NCBI GenBank assembly: GCA_900552605.1
Contig: USAR01000025.1
Location: forward strand, 1 to 11,656
Length of the DNA stretch: 11,656 bases
Direction of reading: 5' to 3'
DNA from: an uncultured Oscillospiraceae bacterium
GTDB taxonomy: Bacteria; Bacillota; Clostridia; Oscillospirales; Acutalibacteraceae
This document shows, in pieces, positions 1 to 6,627 of this stretch. The notes beneath the pieces were generated by a model. It did not search any database. It saw only the letters and a list, made by a program, of their open reading frames with translations, and was not told the DNA's origin. The first letter of the stretch is position 1. The number at the start of each line of letters is the position of its first letter. Both the position numbers and the translations under genes were made by a program.

Positions 1-1856
1 TGACCGATTGTAAGCTCATCCTGTGGCTTTTCAATGCGGCGGTTGGCAATTTGGGAAATGTGGATAAGACCGTCTATACCGGGAATAATACGAGCAAATG
101 CGCCGTAGCTTGTCATACTTACAACGGTAACCTTAACGGTGTCGCCCACATTGTATTCACGCTTAAGAATCTCCCAAGGATTATCCTCTGCTTTCTTATA
201 GCCCAAGGAAATCTTGTGATTTTCAGCGTCGATTCCCTTAATGTATACCTCAACGGTATCGCCGACATTAACAACCTCTGACGGGTGCTTGATTCTCAAC
301 CACGAAAGCTCTGAAATGTGGACCATTCCGTCAACGCCGCCGAGATCGACAAATGCGCCGTAGCTTGTAAGTGATTTGACAACGCCGGTGTATGTTTTGT
401 TAAGCTCAACTGTCTCCCAGAATTTTTCTGCGAGCTCTTTTTTCTGCTCCAAAAGAACCGCCTTAATAGAGCCTACCGCACGGCGACCGCGGCCTGTTTC
501 AATAATCTTGAAAGACGCGGTTGTGCCCTTGAGCTGCTCAAGTGATTCCGAGCGATTGAGTGTTGCCAAAGAAGCAGGGATAAATACGCGCACGCCTTCG
601 TATGAAGCAACAACGCCGCCTTTAACAACGTCGTTGATCTTACCTTCAACAACGGTGTCGTTTTCCTTAGCTTCAACAACCTTTTCCCATCCTGCTATAG
701 AATCAAAACGACGTTTCGAAAGGGAAATTGTGCCCTCTTGGTCGTTTGTCCGCATAATAATCAAATCAAGTACGTCGCCAACCTTAACCTCTTTTTCCAT
801 ATCGGCGTTAGGGTCATACGAATACTCATCGGCTTTTACAATGCCTGTGTACTTTATTCCGATGTCAACCTTAATCTCTTGCGAGTTAACGGAAAGCACT
901 GTACCCTTGACCTTTTGGTCGTTATTGAGGGTGCTGAGTGATGCCTCGAGTGCTTCCTCGAAAGACATATCATCGGAAATTACGTTGTTGTCTGCGACAG
1001 AGTTTGTGTTCTCAGTCATGGTTTGTTGGACCTCCTTTATTATACCTGCAGGCGTTGATGCGCCTGCAACAATCCCCACATGAAGAGCGTCGGAATACAT
1101 TTGGGGTGAAAGCTCCTTTGCGGTTTCAACAAAGAAGGTTCTTTCGCAGTACTCCTTGCACACTTCAAACAGCTTGTGCGAGTTAGAACTGTGCCTGCCG
1201 CCGACGACGATCATAACGTCGTTTAGCTTTGCAAGTTTTGCCGCCTCAAGCTGCCTGCAGGAAGTTGCATTACATATTGTATCAAATATTATGCCGTTTG
1301 TACATACCTTTTTGAAAGTTTTTTGACATTTTTCCCACATTTCGGCGTTAAAAGTTGTCTGAGCCACCAAAACAGGCGGTTTTTTAGGGACAAAAACTCT
1401 ATCTAATAAAAGATTTTCAAGCTCATCAGGGGTTTTAAAAACAAAGCTCTCGCCGTGACAGTGCCCGCGAATACCGATTACTTCCGAATGCTCAGCATCA
1501 CCTGCGATAAAAACCGACGACCCGTCAAGCGACGCTTTTTTAACAATTGTATGTATTTTGGAAACAAACGGGCAGGTTGCGTCGCACACCCTTTTGCACC
1601 GGCTTGCCGCCGCTCTTTCCGTTTCCTCTGTTACTCCGTGCGAGCGAATAACCAAGATTTCATCCGACTTTGCTTCACTTGGGTCGTTAATAATTCTAAC
1701 TCCCTTTTTTGCAAGTGATTCCACCATCTGGTTGTTATGTATTATCGGCCCCAAGGTGCACACCTTTTCGCCGCCGGCCGCCAGCTCCGAAACCATCTCC
1801 ACGGCACGGTTTACACCAAAGCAAAAGCCCGCAGTCTTTGCAACGGTTATTTGCAA
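1..1856 (-). CDS. ispH-rpsA: IspH–ribosomal protein S1 fusion protein, 3' end outside window
   Basis: Residues 1-276 are IspH, the [4Fe-4S] reductase that converts HMBPP to IPP and DMAPP in the last MEP-pathway step. Seen: cluster cysteines C12 (GFCFGV), C95 (DATCPF) and C195 (TICNAT), histidines H40, H73 and H123, the SSNS segment (223-226) and AGASTP (264-269). The frame continues without a stop through IIKEV-QQT into an S1 protein starting at Met280. That part holds four S1 RNA-binding repeats before the window ends, about 339 residues; repeats 3 and 4 carry the typical SYGAF and HIS motifs. S1 binds mRNA at the 30S subunit. I chose the TTG start at 1856 because GGAGG at 1864-1868 lies 7 bases upstream and IspH homology begins there; it overlaps the plsC end by 10 bases. 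Such fusions are known in Clostridia. The true C-terminus is not visible. Confidence 0.95.
   Translation of the reverse strand, partial: MQITVAKTAGFCFGVNRAVEMVSELAAGGEKVCTLGPIIHNNQMVESLAKKGVRIINDPSEAKSDEILVIRSHGVTEETERAAASRCKRVCDATCPFVSKIHTIVKKASLDGSSVFIAGDAEHSEVIGIRGHCHGESFVFKTPDELENLLLDRVFVPKKPPVLVAQTTFNAEMWEKCQKTFKKVCTNGIIFDTICNATSCRQLEAAKLAKLNDVMIVVGGRHSSNSHKLFEVCKEYCERTFFVETAKELSPQMYSDALHVGIVAGASTPAGIIKEVQQTMTENTNSVADNNVISDDMSFEEALEASLSTLNNDQKVKGTVLSVNSQEIKVDIGIKYTGIVKADEYSYDPNADMEKEVKVGDVLDLIIMRTNDQEGTISLSKRRFDSIAGWEKVVEAKENDTVVEGKINDVVKGGVVASYEGVRVFIPASLATLNRSESLEQLKGTTASFKIIETGRGRRAVGSIKAVLLEQKKELAEKFWETVELNKTYTGVVKSLTSYGAFVDLGGVDGMVHISELSWLRIKHPSEVVNVGDTVEVYIKGIDAENHKISLGYKKAEDNPWEILKREYNVGDTVKVTVVSMTSYGAFARIIPGIDGLIHISQIANRRIEKPQDELTIG
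1017..1037 (-). promoter_or_regulatory. Possible internal ribosome binding site for free S1
   Basis: Inside the fusion linker, AAGGAGGT (1037-1030) stands 11 bases (counted from GGAGG) ahead of an in-frame ATG at 1019-1017, where S1-like sequence starts with an acidic, Asn-rich leader. The same bases encode the conserved Lys-Glu-Val end of IspH, so the match to the anti-Shine-Dalgarno sequence may be coincidence. If used, it would yield free S1 in addition to the fusion. The spacing is somewhat longer than optimal. Confidence 0.45.
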
Positions 1857-2458
1857 TGTCCTTCCTCCCACTGTGCGGTTATTTTGTCCATAATCATTGT
1901 TGAAACGCGCCTCAGTTCCCGGCGGTCGTTGTCTGTAAGCTTTAAGCTTTCCGCCGGAATTTCCTTGCCGATGCGCACCGTTACACGCTTAAAAAGTCTA
2001 AGCTTTCCCTCGTAATAAATCGAAACGGGAAGCGCCGGCGCATTCGTTTCGGAAGCAATTACCGCAACTCCGCTTTTGGCTTTCTGCGGTCTGCCGTCCT
2101 TTGAGCGTGTGCCCTCGGGAAAAATTCCCAAGATCTCTCCGTCACGCAAAATATCCTCCGCTTTTTTAATTGCTGCGGCTCCGCCGCTTCCCCTTACCAC
2201 GGGGAAACCGCCCATATGCGTTACAAACCATCTGCCGAACGGCTTTTCAAAAAGCTCCTGCTTTGCCATAAAGCGGATTTTCTTAGGGAATGCCGGCACT
2301 AAAAACGCAACGTCCATAAAGTGTGTATGATTGCAGCAAAGTATGTAACCGCCGCCTTGCGGTATGTTTTCCTTTCCCACAACGCGTATGCGGTAAAAAA
2401 CTCTCATAAGAGCTCCGCCGAAATATTTTATAAATGTGTAAAGCGCTCCCAAAGTCAC
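1847..2458 (-). CDS. plsC: 1-acyl-sn-glycerol-3-phosphate acyltransferase (PlsC family)
   Basis: Acylates lysophosphatidic acid to phosphatidic acid at the inner face of the membrane, the second acylation in phospholipid synthesis. Seen in 203 residues: catalytic H-x4-D with H44 and D49 (NHTHFMD), the FPVVRG segment at 85-90 and the glycerophosphate-binding FPEGTRS at 113-119. The N-terminus (about 1-25) is hydrophobic/amphipathic and could anchor the protein. The length is typical of small Gram-positive PlsC proteins. The GTG at 2458 has only 3 bases between GGAG and the start; the TTG at 2452, two codons on, has 9 and could be the real start. The gene follows cmk by 26 bases and overlaps the ispH start, indicating translational coupling. 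Acyl-donor and exact acceptor specificity cannot be read from the sequence. Confidence 0.92.
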   Translation of the reverse strand: MTLGALYTFIKYFGGALMRVFYRIRVVGKENIPQGGGYILCCNHTHFMDVAFLVPAFPKKIRFMAKQELFEKPFGRWFVTHMGGFPVVRGSGGAAAIKKAEDILRDGEILGIFPEGTRSKDGRPQKAKSGVAVIASETNAPALPVSIYYEGKLRLFKRVTVRIGKEIPAESLKLTDNDRRELRRVSTMIMDKITAQWEEGHCK

Positions 2459-2484
2459 TCGCTCCTTCTTGTTTTTTTCAACTT

Positions 2485-3165
2485 CTAATCGGCAGCTTCA
2501 ACATTTAGCTTTTGCTTTATAACCTCAAGCATCTGCTCAATCGACTGCTCCAAATTGTTGCCGGTGTTATCCACAAGCACTGCGTCATCAGCTTGCTTAA
2601 GCGGTGCAACATCGCGATGCATATCGTTGTAATCTCGCTGCTTTATATCCGCTAACACCTCATTGTAATCGGCTTTAACACCCTTTTCAACAAGCTCCTT
2701 ATATCTTCTTTCCGCGCGATTTTCCGCCTTTGCGGTAAGGTATATTTTAAGGCTTGCGTCGGGCAGCACAACCGTACCGATATCCCTTCCGTCCATAATA
2801 ACATTGTGCTTTTTTGCAAGACCGCGCTGCAATCCCAAAAGAAAGGCGCGCACTGCCGGAAGTGCGGAATAGCTTGATGCGAGCATTGAGACCTCGGGTG
2901 TGCGTATCTTATCGGAAACGTCCTCGCCGTTAACATAAACGTGCTGCTCGTTGTCGATGAATTTTATATCCACTTCCACGTTTTTCAAAGCGCATTCAAG
3001 TGCATTGTCATTCTTAGGTTTTGTGCCGTTTTTGTTAAGTGTGTAAGCTGTAGCACGGTAAAGCGCACCTGTGTCAACATAAATATAACCGAGCCTTTTG
3101 CTAAGCCCTTTTGAAATGCTGCTTTTGCCGGCTCCCGCAGGGCCGTCTATTGCAATTGATATCAT
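2485..3165 (-). CDS. cmk: Cytidylate kinase
   Basis: Phosphorylates CMP and dCMP with ATP, feeding CDP/dCDP into nucleotide and CDP-lipid synthesis; cytoplasmic. Seen in 226 residues: P-loop GPAGAGKSS at 8-16, the VDTGALYRA segment at 30-38 of the CMP-binding region, and DGRDIGTVVLPDA from 125. The length matches the bacterial Cmk family. The ATG at 3165 is preceded by AAAGGAG with GGAG 8 bases away, and this site overlaps the stop codon of the upstream flavoprotein gene, 13 bases upstream. Cmk directly ahead of plsC and ispH-rpsA is a recurrent order in Clostridia; cmk next to rpsA is also widespread in other bacteria. Nothing unusual is visible in the protein. Confidence 0.97.
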   Translation of the reverse strand: MISIAIDGPAGAGKSSISKGLSKRLGYIYVDTGALYRATAYTLNKNGTKPKNDNALECALKNVEVDIKFIDNEQHVYVNGEDVSDKIRTPEVSMLASSYSALPAVRAFLLGLQRGLAKKHNVIMDGRDIGTVVLPDASLKIYLTAKAENRAERRYKELVEKGVKADYNEVLADIKQRDYNDMHRDVAPLKQADDAVLVDNTGNNLEQSIEQMLEVIKQKLNVEAAD

Positions 3166-3178
3166 TTAAAAATCTCCT

Positions 3179-4414
3179 TTATTCTTCGTCAGTCGCGGCG
3201 CTTATGCCTGCAAGATAGCCTGTTGAAAAGGCAATTTGTAAATTAAAACCGCCCGTATATGCGTCAACGTCAATAACCTCGCCTGCGAAATAAAGCCCCT
3301 TTACGATTTTCGACTGCATATCTTTAGGGTCGATTTCCTTGACGTTAATGCCGCCCGAGGTCACAATCGCCTCTTCCACGGGGCGCTTGCCATCAATACT
3401 AAGCGGCAGGCATTTAAGCAGCTGCACCGTTTTTCTTCGCTCCTCACGGGTTATCTCGTTAACCTTTTTGTGCGGCTCTATTCCCGAAAGCTTAACAATA
3501 ACGCCGATAAGCCTTTTCGGCAAAAGGTCGTCGAGCGAATTTAAAAAATCGCGGCTGCTGTATTTTTTAAAGTCACGCAGCAGTCTTGCGTCAAGCTCTT
3601 CGTTACTGAGCGCCGGTTTTAAATCTATTGTCGCTATGTATTGTTCTCCTAAATGCATAGGCATATGCGCCGACGCACTTAAAACAATGGGTCCCGATAT
3701 TCCGAAATGAGTGAATATCATTTCGCCGAATTCGGAAAAGACAGGCTTTTTCGCTCCGCTTTTAAAAACAGTAAATCGCACATTTTTAAGCGACAGCCCC
3801 TGCAAAACACTGCAAAAGCCCTCCTTTGCAACAAGCGGCACAAGCGAGCCCTCAATATTCGTTACCGTGTGTCCGAGTTTTTTTGCCAAGATGTAACCGT
3901 CACCCGTTGAGCCTGTTAACGGGTAAGAGCAGCCGCCTGTGGCAACTATCACACAGTCGGCATTTACAGTCGTTCCGTTATCGCACAAAACACTGCTTAC
4001 TCTGCCGTTTTCCTTTAATATCTCCTTAGCGTTCGCCTGCAGTATTTTTGCTCCCTTTGCGTATTTTTTAAGCGCATCCACAATGTCTGCTGCCTTATCG
4101 CTTTTCGGGAAAACGCGGTTTCCACGCTCAATTTTCAGCGGCACGCCCAAGGCTTCAAAAAGCTCGGCAGTGTCCGACGAATCAAAAGCGGAAAAAGCGG
4201 AATATAAAAATCTGCCGTTTTTTGTAACCGCTGCCAACAGCTCCTCTTTTGTGCAGCTGTTTGTAACGTTGCAGCGACCCTTGCCGGTTATCATAACCTT
4301 TCTTGCAACACGCGGCATATGCTCAATAACCGTTACCGTTGCGCCGTGCCTTATTGCAGTGCCTGCCGCCAAAAGCCCTGCCGCGCCGCCGCCGATAACA
4401 ACAACATTTTGCAC
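3179..4414 (-). CDS. HI0933/BaiN-family NAD(P)/FAD-dependent oxidoreductase
   Basis: A flavoprotein of the HI0933-like family, to which BaiN belongs; most members have no proven substrate. Seen in 411 residues: N-terminal dinucleotide-binding motif GGGAAG at 8-13, the family signature GKGRCNVTN at 44-52, a second cofactor region with VIVATGGCSYP, and the C-terminal FAD-contacting segment from GLYFAGE at 373 through DAYTGGFNLQ. No membrane segment or signal peptide is apparent, so it should be cytoplasmic. The GTG at 4414 directly follows the TAG stop of the upstream gene, with GAGGG 6 bases before it, so the two are probably translationally coupled. Its position ahead of cmk suggests a housekeeping role, but the substrate is unknown. 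The BaiN resemblance alone does not imply bile-acid metabolism. Confidence 0.9.
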   Translation of the reverse strand: MQNVVVIGGGAAGLLAAGTAIRHGATVTVIEHMPRVARKVMITGKGRCNVTNSCTKEELLAAVTKNGRFLYSAFSAFDSSDTAELFEALGVPLKIERGNRVFPKSDKAADIVDALKKYAKGAKILQANAKEILKENGRVSSVLCDNGTTVNADCVIVATGGCSYPLTGSTGDGYILAKKLGHTVTNIEGSLVPLVAKEGFCSVLQGLSLKNVRFTVFKSGAKKPVFSEFGEMIFTHFGISGPIVLSASAHMPMHLGEQYIATIDLKPALSNEELDARLLRDFKKYSSRDFLNSLDDLLPKRLIGVIVKLSGIEPHKKVNEITREERRKTVQLLKCLPLSIDGKRPVEEAIVTSGGINVKEIDPKDMQSKIVKGLYFAGEVIDVDAYTGGFNLQIAFSTGYLAGISAATDEE

Positions 4415-4960
4415 CTAATTCCCTCTTTCAAACAACCTTGCCACACGGCTGTGAAGCCTTGCGATATACGCCGAAATAACCCTTGTAAGTCCTATATCGT
4501 AAATAATAAAAACCGCATTCCCGACAGCCAAAAGACAGGCAGTAAACCAAATGCCGCCCTTGCCGCTCTCCTCAAGCGGAATTGAAAAAGCAAACACAAT
4601 AACGGCATATGCCGCAACGACTGCCGCATTAAAACAAAGCAGCTTTAAAAGCCACTCTGAAAAACCACGAAAACGCTGCTCGATAATGCCCTTTAAAATC
4701 GGGTAATATCCGAAAAAGAAAACAAACAGCGTTGCCGACTCCTTTTCGCAAATGAGCATTGAGATAAACGCCGCCGCAAAATATGCACCAAACGCCCATT
4801 TTCTGCCCGTTTCAATTGTTAAAACCGCAAAAAGCACGCCTGCCGCAGCAGGCACAGCATATGTTGCAAAGGGAAAATACGCCGCAAGCATAATTGTTAC
4901 AGCCAGAGCCGCAACAATTCCGCAAAATGCGGTCTTGGCACTCTTTTTCATACCGCTCAA
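4415..4960 (-). CDS. Small polytopic membrane protein, function unknown
   Basis: A 181-residue hydrophobic protein that I do not recognise with certainty. Reading by eye, about six membrane segments fall near residues 10-28, 32-50, 54-71, 77-93, 104-126 and 137-156. They are followed by a basic C-terminal tail rich in Arg (SAYIARLHSRVARLFERG) that probably faces the cytoplasm. A GYYPILKGIIEQRF segment joins helix four to the following loop and looks like a conserved family feature. The size, six helices and the Lys-led first helix resemble ECF-transporter S components, but no ligand motif supports that. The start is TTG at 4960 with GGAG 9 bases upstream; an ATG at 4951 is the alternative but lies 18 bases from GGAG. 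It sits 33 bases after the J-domain gene and abuts the flavoprotein gene. Confidence 0.8.
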   Translation of the reverse strand: MSGMKKSAKTAFCGIVAALAVTIMLAAYFPFATYAVPAAAGVLFAVLTIETGRKWAFGAYFAAAFISMLICEKESATLFVFFFGYYPILKGIIEQRFRGFSEWLLKLLCFNAAVVAAYAVIVFAFSIPLEESGKGGIWFTACLLAVGNAVFIIYDIGLTRVISAYIARLHSRVARLFERGN

Positions 4961-4993
4961 CGGTCAACACTCCAAAACTGTACTTTGCCGCCT

Positions 4994-5626
4994 TCAGCAG
5001 CAACGAATAAGGTCTCCGCCCATACATTCGCAGCAGGTGTCGGCAATGCAGAGCGATGTGCAGACGTCACACCCGGTGCAGCCGCCGTTGCCGTAGCTGC
5101 TGCCGCGATATCCGCCGTATCCGGTGCCGTTAAAGCCGCCGCGCTGACGCTGGGCGTGCTCAAATGCCGCACGGTATTCGGGATTATTCGGCGCCATTCT
5201 GCAAGCTGTTGCAAAGCTTGTGTAGGCATTATCAAACCAGCCGCGTTTATAAAGCACCGAGCCGTTTAAGAAATACCACTCAGCATCGCGAGAGTTAATC
5301 TGCACGCCGTCAAGCAGCTCCTGTGCCTCGTCGTATCTGCCGGAGCTTATAAGGTTTCGAATATCCACATACCGCGCGTTACTGCCCGTCTGCGAGCCGC
5401 CGGCAGCGTTATAATAACCACCTGCCGCACCGCGGGATTTGCGCTCGTTCATAATTTCATCGTAAGCTGCATTTATCTGCTGCATTTTTTCAGCAGCCAA
5501 ATCGGAAAGCGGATTATCGGCATATGTGTCGGGATGATACTTCCTTGCAAGCTCTCTGTACGCTTTTTTAACCTCGTCGTCGGATGCGGTGCGGGGTATT
5601 CCCAAAATTTCATAAGGGTCGTTCAT
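4994..5626 (-). CDS. J-domain protein with TPR-like middle and Cys-rich tail
   Basis: A 210-residue protein. Residues 3-62 form a J domain with the diagnostic HPD at 31-33 (ARKYHPDTY), which in known J proteins stimulates Hsp70/DnaK ATPase. Residues about 90-160 look like two TPR-type helical hairpins (SGRYDEAQELLD and GWFDNAYTSFATACRMAPNN), suited to protein binding. A Gly/Tyr-rich linker follows, then a tail with nine cysteines in the last 28 residues, arranged C-x2-C-x2-C-x3-C-x4-CC-x-C-x7-CC. This is not the CxxCxGxG zinc domain of canonical DnaJ, and the DnaJ C-terminal substrate domains are absent, so it is not DnaJ itself. The ATG at 5626 has GGAG 10 bases upstream and overlaps the upstream gene by 17 bases. 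A metal-binding or redox role for the tail is inference. Confidence 0.88.
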   Translation of the reverse strand: MNDPYEILGIPRTASDDEVKKAYRELARKYHPDTYADNPLSDLAAEKMQQINAAYDEIMNERKSRGAAGGYYNAAGGSQTGSNARYVDIRNLISSGRYDEAQELLDGVQINSRDAEWYFLNGSVLYKRGWFDNAYTSFATACRMAPNNPEYRAAFEHAQRQRGGFNGTGYGGYRGSSYGNGGCTGCDVCTSLCIADTCCECMGGDLIRCC

Positions 5627-6512
5627 CGGTCGGTTTCTCCTTTTTTATCAAAACAGCATTTTGCTCGGACTTAAGTCCCAGGTAGATAACATTGTCCAAG
5701 ATACCTTTATACTTCTTAATGTCAAGCAATTCAAGTGCAAGCGCGGCATTCTCGGCACAGGTGTTAAGCAAGGGCTCTGTCTTTTGTTTTGCAAAATCAA
5801 GCGGTAAGACGCCGTTTTCGGCTTTAATATTTTGTGCTTCAAACTCCTGCTTTAAAGGATTAAAGCTCCCGTGCTTTATGTCGTCGTCAAGGTCGTTTGC
5901 ACAGTCCAAAACATATATCCACTTGCCCATACAATATCCAAGCCGCATTAGCACTCTTTTTTGTTTTTCATCTTCCGAACACAGCGCGAAAATCTGCCCG
6001 AGCGCATCGGACGTCGGCTCTGCAATTTCATCAAGATTGCAGCAATTTGCTTTTTCAAGCTCCGATTGCCTTTTAATGTAATTGCCGATGATCTCGCCGT
6101 AGTACGGATATACTTCAATTGCTTTTTTGTGTTTTTTGCGAAAGAACGGCAGCATTAGCTTATACAAAAACCTTTTAGCTCCTCTGCTGTCGTCTATGTT
6201 ATCAAGCAGCTTATAATAAAGCATAACCATTGCCGCAGCGGCGGCGTTTTCAAATTCGTCGTCAACTTCGCAGCAATAATTGCATTTTTTAAGCGGATTG
6301 AAAGCACAGCGTTTTCTTGTTACCTTAACCGCACCGTCTTTAAGCGACAGCGAAAGCACGGCAAGAAAGGTGAAATCGTAGCTGAGAGTTAATCTCGCCA
6401 ACGGTCCGTAGCTTTTGCCCAGCCTTTTGCAAAGCGAGCAATAAACCGCGCGGTAGGTTTCATATTCCCACACACGAAGCTCACTTTTTTGTATTTTAAC
6501 ATAGCCGAACAA
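5610..6512 (-). CDS. DUF5685-like protein, resembles squalene/phytoene synthase
   Basis: A 300-residue, mostly helical protein resembling DUF5685 proteins by its N-terminus (MFGYVKIQKSELRVWEYETY, then VYCSLCKRLG). The family has no established function. It has Cys pairs C25/C28 and a C69, C77, C80, C81 cluster that could bind metal. Two aspartate-rich stretches stand out: D104-N-I-D-D108, and D203 to D211 ending DLDDDIKHGSFNP. Their order and spacing recall the two Mg-diphosphate motifs of squalene/phytoene synthases, the second matching the D-x-x-x-D-x-x-x-G-R-x-Y pattern with Ser-Phe-Asn in place of Arg-x-Tyr. I infer a related all-helical fold; activity is unproven. No signal peptide or clear membrane helix. 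The TTG start at 6512 has GGAGG (6520-6524) 7 bases upstream. It leads a tightly spaced set with the J-domain gene. Confidence 0.8.
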   Translation of the reverse strand: MFGYVKIQKSELRVWEYETYRAVYCSLCKRLGKSYGPLARLTLSYDFTFLAVLSLSLKDGAVKVTRKRCAFNPLKKCNYCCEVDDEFENAAAAAMVMLYYKLLDNIDDSRGAKRFLYKLMLPFFRKKHKKAIEVYPYYGEIIGNYIKRQSELEKANCCNLDEIAEPTSDALGQIFALCSEDEKQKRVLMRLGYCMGKWIYVLDCANDLDDDIKHGSFNPLKQEFEAQNIKAENGVLPLDFAKQKTEPLLNTCAENAALALELLDIKKYKGILDNVIYLGLKSEQNAVLIKKEKPTDERPL

Positions 6513-6627
6513 ACGCTTCCCTCCCCGCCGTTGTTACTGTTAATACAATGCGGCACAATTTTGAATTCAGCTTTATTTTTTAAATTTTATAATATTTCTG
6601 CGCGATATGAGTGAATATTCTGTAAAT
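6513..6627 (-). other. AT-rich gap between uvrA and the DUF5685-like gene
   Basis: This is the only sizeable non-coding gap inside the window. It is AT-rich and I see no GC-rich hairpin followed by a T-run on the minus strand, so uvrBA transcripts may read through. It ends in the strong ribosome binding site of the next gene. No RNA gene is recognised in it. Confidence 0.6.
6586..6615 (-). promoter_or_regulatory. Weak candidate promoter for the downstream operon
   Basis: On the minus strand TTCACT (6615-6610) is followed after 18 bases by TATAAA (6591-6586). The -10 matches five of six consensus bases, the -35 only four. The position, about 75 bases before the DUF5685-like start and just past uvrA, suits a promoter for the downstream genes, but AT-rich sequence gives such matches by chance. 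Confidence 0.3.

Noticed and set aside
1020..1060. TATAAT-like sequence ahead of the S1 part as an internal promoter
   Set aside because: These bases encode the conserved Gly-Ile-Ile-Lys-Glu-Val end of IspH and no convincing -35 was found, so coding constraint explains them.
376..1083. Long plus-strand open frame of 235 codons
   Set aside because: It lies antisense to the S1 part of the fusion, has a Ser/Thr-rich composition typical of a shadow frame, and resembles no family.
4957..5235. Ala/Thr-rich frame on the minus strand overlapping the J-domain gene
   Set aside because: It is an out-of-frame reading of the Gly/Cys-rich 3' end of that gene.
4994..5626. Canonical DnaJ chaperone
   Set aside because: Only the J domain matches; the CxxCxGxG zinc repeats and C-terminal substrate-binding domains are missing.
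6513..6627. Rho-independent terminator after uvrA
   Set aside because: No GC-rich stem with a following T-run on the minus strand; the T-rich stretch visible is on the plus strand, where no gene ends.
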